Positions 5,516 through 5,516 of a DNA stretch of 5,516 bases are shown piece after piece. Source of the DNA: GCA-001735895 sp964488685 (GTDB lineage Bacteria; Pseudomonadota; Gammaproteobacteria; GCA-001735895). The stretch lies in NCBI GenBank assembly GCA_964488685.1, contig CAZAVY010000129.1, forward strand, positions 1-5,516, written 5' to 3'. The notes beneath the pieces were generated by a model that saw only the letters and a program-made list of their open reading frames with translations, was not told the origin of the DNA and did no database searches. The stretch's first letter is position 1. Each line of letters starts with the position of its first letter. Made by a program: the position numbers and the translations under genes.

Positions 5516-5516
5516 C

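Noticed and set aside
1..5516. tRNA, rRNA, CRISPR array, insertion sequence or attachment site
   Set aside because: No cloverleaf-like segments, no regularly spaced repeats, no transposase or integrase motifs and no terminal repeats were seen.

Overview
The window looks like a short contig or scaffold from a Gram-negative bacterium, most likely an uncultured or marine-type gammaproteobacterium. Nearly every complete gene starts with a Sec-type signal peptide or a lipobox. Base composition is moderate by eye. The protein families are those of sulfur-oxidising proteobacteria: SoxH-like metallo-hydrolase, SoxW-like thioredoxins, rhodaneses and DsrE. The taxonomic placement is inference. A run of 10 N at 5261-5270 points to draft or metagenomic assembly.

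Layout: (1) 2-669, plus strand: the C-terminal end of a Met/Gly/Pro-rich protein followed by a small lipoprotein, neither assigned a function. (2) 738-2791, minus strand: a two-gene operon with an exported metallo-beta-lactamase-fold hydrolase transcribed first, then an exported protein with two thioredoxin domains. (3) 2792-2929: the divergent control region, holding a perfect 9-bp inverted repeat. (4) 2930 to about 5312, plus strand: a five-gene run encoding a tiny very acidic exported protein, a rhodanese-like protein with CPPFC and CNGMWC motifs, a thioredoxin (CEFC), a DsrE-like protein and a second rhodanese (CETGAR loop) whose 3' end is damaged by the N gap. (5) 5318 to the right edge, minus strand: an unrecognised short or partial reading frame.

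The central idea is a compact divergent module of seven exported proteins, six of which belong to sulfur-relay or thiol-redox folds: two sulfurtransferases, one DsrE-type sulfur carrier, three thioredoxin proteins (four domains) and one zinc hydrolase. A plausible reading is a periplasmic persulfide or disulfide handling system. In it the rhodaneses and DsrE-like protein would pass sulfane sulfur through Cys persulfides, the thioredoxins would reduce or resolve them, and the hydrolase would act on a small thiol-linked substrate. No SoxYZ, SoxAX, SoxB, cytochrome or quinoprotein gene is visible here, so the electron acceptor, the sulfur source and any link to a Sox or PQQ pathway are unknown. 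Individual folds are well supported by motifs. The joint function is inference.
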